Source: Dermatemys mawii | Lineage: Eukaryota > Chordata > Testudines > Dermatemydidae | Reading direction: 5' to 3' | DNA length: 64,000 nucleotides | NCBI GenBank assembly: GCA_007922305.1 | Contig: ML677343.1 | Coordinates: 28,773,915-28,837,914, forward strand | Part shown: piece by piece, positions 59,641 through 64,000 of the stretch | How the letters are laid out: every line of letters begins with the position of its first letter | Numbering within the stretch: position 1 is the stretch's first letter | Program-made: the position numbers and the translations under genes | The notes under the pieces: model-generated | The model's database searches: none | Told to the model about the DNA's origin: nothing | Seen by the model: only the letters and a program-made list of their open reading frames with translations

Positions 59641-59849
59641 GTGTTCTGGTGCTGAGGGGCGGGGGGGGGGGTGCAGGTCAGCATGGTAGGAAGGGGAGCC
59701 AAGTGGGCAGAAGCCCCCTCTGCTCCCACCATTTCTGTGACTGCTGAGTTGCACAGCCAGGCAGAAAACAGAAAGTGTCGCTCAGCTCCCTGGAAGTTGC
59801 AGCTGGACACCACCTCCTGGGTCCTAGTGCTGGCTGAGCTCCCTCCTGT

Positions 59850-60125
59850 GTGCTGAGGGCAGGGGGAAAGAGGCAGTGGGGAAGGAAGGGGTGCGATGGG
59901 GAAGGGACATGGAATTGGGAAGTGAAGGGAATGGGGGAAGCAGGGGCAGGGGGAAAGGCAGTGGGGAAGGAAGGGGTGAGAAGGGACATGGGATTAGGAA
60001 GAGAAGGGAATGGGGGAGGCGGGGGCAGGGGCAAAGAGGCAATGGGGAAGGAAGGGGTGGGATGGGGAGGAGATGGAGCCATGGGGAAGGGACATGGGAT
60101 TGGGAAGAGAAGGGGATGGGGGAAG
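59850..60125. repeat. Purine-rich tandem repeat (GGGAAGGAAGGGGTG type)
   Basis: Three diverged copies of GGGGAAGGAAGGGGTG...GGGACATGGGATT...GAAGGGAATGGGGG. Dense G-runs make G-quadruplex formation plausible. Confidence 0.8.
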
Positions 60126-61149
60126 TGGGGGCCCAGCATGTAGATCCCCTTGGCAGCAGCTGGGGCTCCCCTCTTAAGGGGGTCAATCATACCCTCACCC
60201 TGACAAGCCCCACCTCCCCTGCATTTGTACCACCCTGATGAGCCCCCCCAGACACTCTCCCCACTTAGCCTCAACCACCTGCACCTGGACCCCACCCAAA
60301 TGAACCCCACCTCCCCTGCACCCAACCCCTCCTGCGACCTCCTACCACTTTCACTAGGTCCTCCCTTGCAGATTCCCATTGTCCCTGTCCCACAAAGAAC
60401 CCTCTTACCACCTCCCCCATGGAACCCTCTTATCCCCCTGCCAAACCCTCTTACCTCCACCTGGATCCCCCCACACTAAGTCCCACTGCACTTGGATCCC
60501 GCTGCCAGGCTGAGCATCCCTGCCCACATCTGGTGTGCCTGCTGCAAAAGAGGCAGGGCTCCAGGGTGTTTCTGTGGCAGGCATAGCCCTTGTGCTGTGG
60601 CACAAGGGGGTGCTGGGCAGTGGGGGAGATCTGCATGTGTCAGGGCACTGCACAGTGGGGGCCTGTGTGGGGCATTGTTTAGTTGTGGTAGTGGGTCTGT
60701 GAGGAAGGGCAATGGGAAGGAGGAGAAATCTGTGTGTATTAGTGAGTGGGGGGTTCTGTGTGGGGTGCTGGAATAGTGCCGCTGCGAGGCAGCTGTGGGT
60801 TGGATGGGGCGTGGGAGTCCTGGGTGTCTGTATGGGTGCAGGGGTGTGGATAAGGGTCAGGGCAAGCAGAGAGCAAGGAGAGTTGGGAGTCCCAGGGGTT
60901 TGCCTGGGGGCGGGGGTGTGGATTAGGGTCAGGGCAGTCAGGGGTCAGGTAGGGTCCTAGCTGGGCAGTTAGGGTGGGGCGGTCTCAGGAGGAGACAGTC
61001 AGGGAACAAGGGGCAGGGAGGCTTAGATATGGGGTGGGGTCCTGGGGAGCAGTCAGGGGATAAGGAGCGGGGGGGGGGGGGGGTTTTGGGGGGGGGGGGG
61101 GGGGGACCAGATGGGGGCAGGGTGAGGGTGGAGCTTTTCGGCCCGCAGC

Positions 61150-61249
61150 NNNNNNNNNNNNNNNNNNNNNNNNNNNNNNNNNNNNNNNNNNNNNNNNNNN
61201 NNNNNNNNNNNNNNNNNNNNNNNNNNNNNNNNNNNNNNNNNNNNNNNNN
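61150..61249. other. Assembly gap (100 N)
   Basis: There are exactly 100 N, which is the usual placeholder for unknown length. It lies between G-rich repeats. Confidence 0.99.
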
Positions 61250-61353
61250 GGGAAGGAGTGGATGAGGGAGGGGTGAAGGCGGAGCTTTTCGGCCCGCAGC
61301 TGGGTTTTTTTCAGTAATATGGCCCTCACCGCTTTCCGAGTTGTGCAGGCCTG

Positions 61354-64000
61354 ATATAAGGTATCCCAATTTTGAGGAATCCCAATTTATTGAAAATCAG
61401 GTCACCCTAGGAGAAATAAAGAATGTGTGTGCATGCTAGTAAAGTATTTGAGTCATGGCATAATTTCCTGTTGTATGTAGATTTTCTCTGGGTGGTAGTG
61501 AATCATTTCAAACTACGGATGGTCAGTAGTGAGGGAAACAAAATGTTAGGAATAATTTAGAATGGATTTCATAATTTTTTTAAAAAAAACATATTTTCTT
61601 CTCTCTTTCCAAATAAAGTGTTGCATTTCTTAAGCCACTTTTAAAATTAGTGACGAAGATAAAAGCATTAATCATAATTATTGTAAATCACAGCTGAACA
61701 TAGACTTTTGCAAAGCAAATCTGTTTTGCCCTGACCGTGGAAGGAATGTGGGTTGAGCGTGGGTGAATTGCAGTAAAACTGAAATCTTTCAGCACTTCAT
61801 TGAGAATTATGACTTTATGACCATGAATCATCTTGGATTCTTTTGGTAATACAAAGATGAATATTCAAACTTGAGTGCATACAGGTAAGTACCTAAATCT
61901 GTCATTACAAATCTAAGTGCAGATTCAAATACTTGATCAACACTTAGGAGCCTAAAATTAGGCACTGAAATATATTTTAGGCACATAAGTTTGAAGATTT
62001 AGACATAGAGGTTACTTTACTAAACCTTCATAAGAGCTTGAACAACATGGGCGTTGCCTTGAAAGAGTACCTATATCAGATATTTTGTCTTGAATTTCAT
62101 ATTTTTAATGACAATGAGAAGTTGTTTACTCTTTTATTTGATTGCGGAATAGAATTTGAACATCTGTCATGCTTTATCCATTTTTATTCGTTCTGTCACT
62201 GAGACCTGTAGTTACTCAAAGATCTAGAAAGAGTGTGTATATATTTTTTTCTGTTAAGCCACATTCTGTTTTCTTCTTTACTCTCTTTATCTTGCCATTT
62301 CGCCACCCATGCATTCTCGTTCCCATCCAAGAAGGGATGATGTTTTTATACTTAAAATGTCTAAAATATGAAAAGATCATTAGGGATACAGAAGTCTTCT
62401 CAATACTGTTATTCTTCTCAATAATTTTCCATGATAGTATACAAGAAAGTATTTTATTTTTTAATCATTTAAAGAAAATAGAAAGGATCAGATTCAATGG
62501 AGAAATGTTTGTGACACTCCAAGGTCTGAACCATTAGCATTTAGGACAATGGTACCAGTTATCTGCATAGCAACTTGTCCTGTGTTTTCAGTGGCAAACT
62601 TGAAGGCTTTGATTGCTTTTATTCAGAGTGAGGAGGACATGGCAAGAGGCTGGGAAGGATGAGACAGCCAGTCTACACAGAAAACACTGGTTCAAACAAA
62701 GGAAGACAGATATATGCTTGTTTGAATAATTCAGATTTGCTTTGCTTTTACAGCTGAACGCATTTGAAACCTTCACAGGGAAGATTCAGAGAACGTGTAC
62801 AAATCATTAAATGAAAATGCACACAGCAAAAAACAAAAAGATATTCCCCAGTTCTCCAAAAAGTTTTTTTTTAATTATCCCAGCTAGCTCATCACCAAAT
62901 AAAGTTTTCTAGTAAAATAGACTTTTTTAATTCTTTTTCTTATTGAAAAAAGGATTTATTTTCCCTGTACTATTTAGAATATTGCTGAGGCTAAATTTTC
63001 AAAGATGAGCCATCACCCATAGATTCCATGACATAGATTACTTTACTTAGTATTTTTTATTTTATCAGTTTCAGGGTCAGTTTCTGATAGTTGTGAGTTT
63101 TTCTTTCTTCCTTACTCCCGAACATCTCATTGGCTCCTTAGGGATTCCACCCACTTATCTCTTCCTCCTTTCTGGCACAAACTTCTTATGTTTCAGCAAG
63201 TTCCTCCCAAAACTAGAAGATGCTTCACCTGAGTCCTCCAGTGCTCTGTTCTTTTCTCCCTCCTCTTCAATATCCATTTGAGACCACAAGGAGCGGTAAA
63301 ATTTCCTGGCAGTAATGCCAGTAGAGCACTGAGGACACCCAGCAGTAATTTTTACCCATCCCATTAAAGGCATCTGGACCCGTTTATCAACATGGTGCAA
63401 AACCACATGATCCTGTTATTTCCTCACTAAGTCTAGATGAACAAGGTAGCATTATTGTGCAAAATGCCTTCCACTTCCAGCTTGCTATAAATTTCATCTC
63501 TTCTTCCCAGAAAAAAGATCTGGCCATTGTGATCCTTTCATTGTCTCGAAACTGGATTACTGCATCGGGGTCAAAGATTAAAGTGATGCAGAGGTTCTAG
63601 TTTGTGAAACGTGCCAGCTTTCCTTCTCAGTGAGCTGTCACTGATTCCCAGTCTGCCTCCATTGCCAAATCAAGACAATGAGCCTGACTTCAAAGCCAGA
63701 CTATGTGTGTTATCAACCAAATCTCATTTCATGAGCCTTCAGGACAGCTGTTCTTATATTTATTCCAGGGAAGAATATATGAAGGCAGATTAAGATATTC
63801 AGCTGTGGAATGGACTTCCAGAGAAGTCTAAAGTTGGTCTCTCTCGGAGTACATAGCAAGAGCTTTCTGGTCCAGAAAGATTTCCCCAGTATAATCAAAA
63901 TTATTTTATTTTTAACGTGTGTGTGTATATATCCACCCAGAGCTTCCTATGACCAGCAAAAGAGAAGAACAGAAGACTTCATGAGGCTCCATTAGTTGCT
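61354..64000 (+). other. USP10: USP10 intron 2 (last part)
   Basis: AT-rich intron. A weak MITE-like stretch (TAGGAGCCTAAAATTAGGCA, about 61946) is present. No coding exon was recognised up to the window end. Confidence 0.6.

Larger units (their letters stand above)
59111..61353. mobile_element. Large G-rich hAT-type element interrupted by an assembly gap
   Basis: The left end CAGGCCTGCACAATATACGG is mirrored by GAGTTGTGCAGGCCTG. The flanks ATGTAAGG (59103-59110) and ATATAAGG (61354-61361) match at 7 of 8. The interior holds the tandem motif AGAAGCTGCGAGCCAGCA (59351, 59448, 59516, 59613), a purine-rich threefold block (59850-60125), poly-G runs and 100 Ns. No transposase was recognised. Its long open frame on the minus strand (59678-60460) is proline-rich low complexity and is rejected as a gene. 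Confidence 0.85.

Noticed and set aside
59678..60460. Long minus-strand open frame of 260 codons
   Set aside because: It is proline/serine-rich low complexity read through purine-rich tandem repeats of a hAT element; no start context, splice structure or domain.
60938..61369. Open frames running through the N gap
   Set aside because: The Ns are an assembly placeholder; flanks are poly-G and proline-rich low complexity.

Overview
This is vertebrate nuclear DNA, most likely from a turtle, with a crocodilian as the second choice. Three things point there. Protein-coding exons are split by long AT-rich introns. The three recognisable genes stand in the amniote order COTL1(-) - KLHL36(+) - USP10(+), recalled from human chromosome 16q24. 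The interspersed repeats are of sauropsid type: CR1 LINE 3' ends, many short hAT and palindromic MITEs, MIR-like SINEs and solo LTRs. The species call rests on remembered repeat phrases and is an inference. Nothing bacterial, viral or CRISPR-like is present.

Layout. 1-5643 is the 5' end of COTL1 on the minus strand (coding exons 1 and 2; the rest lies beyond base 1), with its CpG-rich promoter at about 5450-6100. 6100-14990 is repeat-rich sequence between two divergent genes. It holds an LTR (7632-8188), a decayed non-LTR reverse transcriptase (9050-9889) and two hAT-type elements. The non-coding first exon of KLHL36 should lie here but was not identified with confidence. 15013-29399 is the complete KLHL36 coding region in four coding exons (615 codons plus stop). 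A probable long 3'UTR runs to a strong poly(A) signal at 32874 and contains a solo LTR with a 4-bp target duplication. 32900-40850 is intergenic, made of old SINEs, an LTR, palindromic MITEs and a tRNA-like inverted pair. 40850-41480 is the CpG-island promoter of USP10. Its first coding exon (41119-41139) and second (56964-57032) are in the window; the large exon 3 is not seen before 64000.

The three genes are not a pathway. COTL1 is an actin-binding ADF-H protein, KLHL36 a BTB-Kelch adaptor for CUL3 ubiquitin ligase, and USP10 a deubiquitinase that also binds the stress-granule protein G3BP. Each has its own promoter.

The interest is mostly in the mobile DNA. An antisense CR1 runs to within about 16 bases of the splice acceptor of the main KLHL36 exon, so the branch point probably lies inside it. 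Several hAT-type elements show 8-bp target duplications fitting nnnTAnnn. A PIF/Harbinger transposase fossil sits in USP10 intron 1. A 100-N assembly gap lies inside a G-rich hAT element and is bracketed by the same 20-bp sequence. I found no clearly new functional system; the best candidates for new biology are the splice-site CR1, the LTR in the KLHL36 3'UTR, and an unclassified GC-rich element in KLHL36 intron 4.
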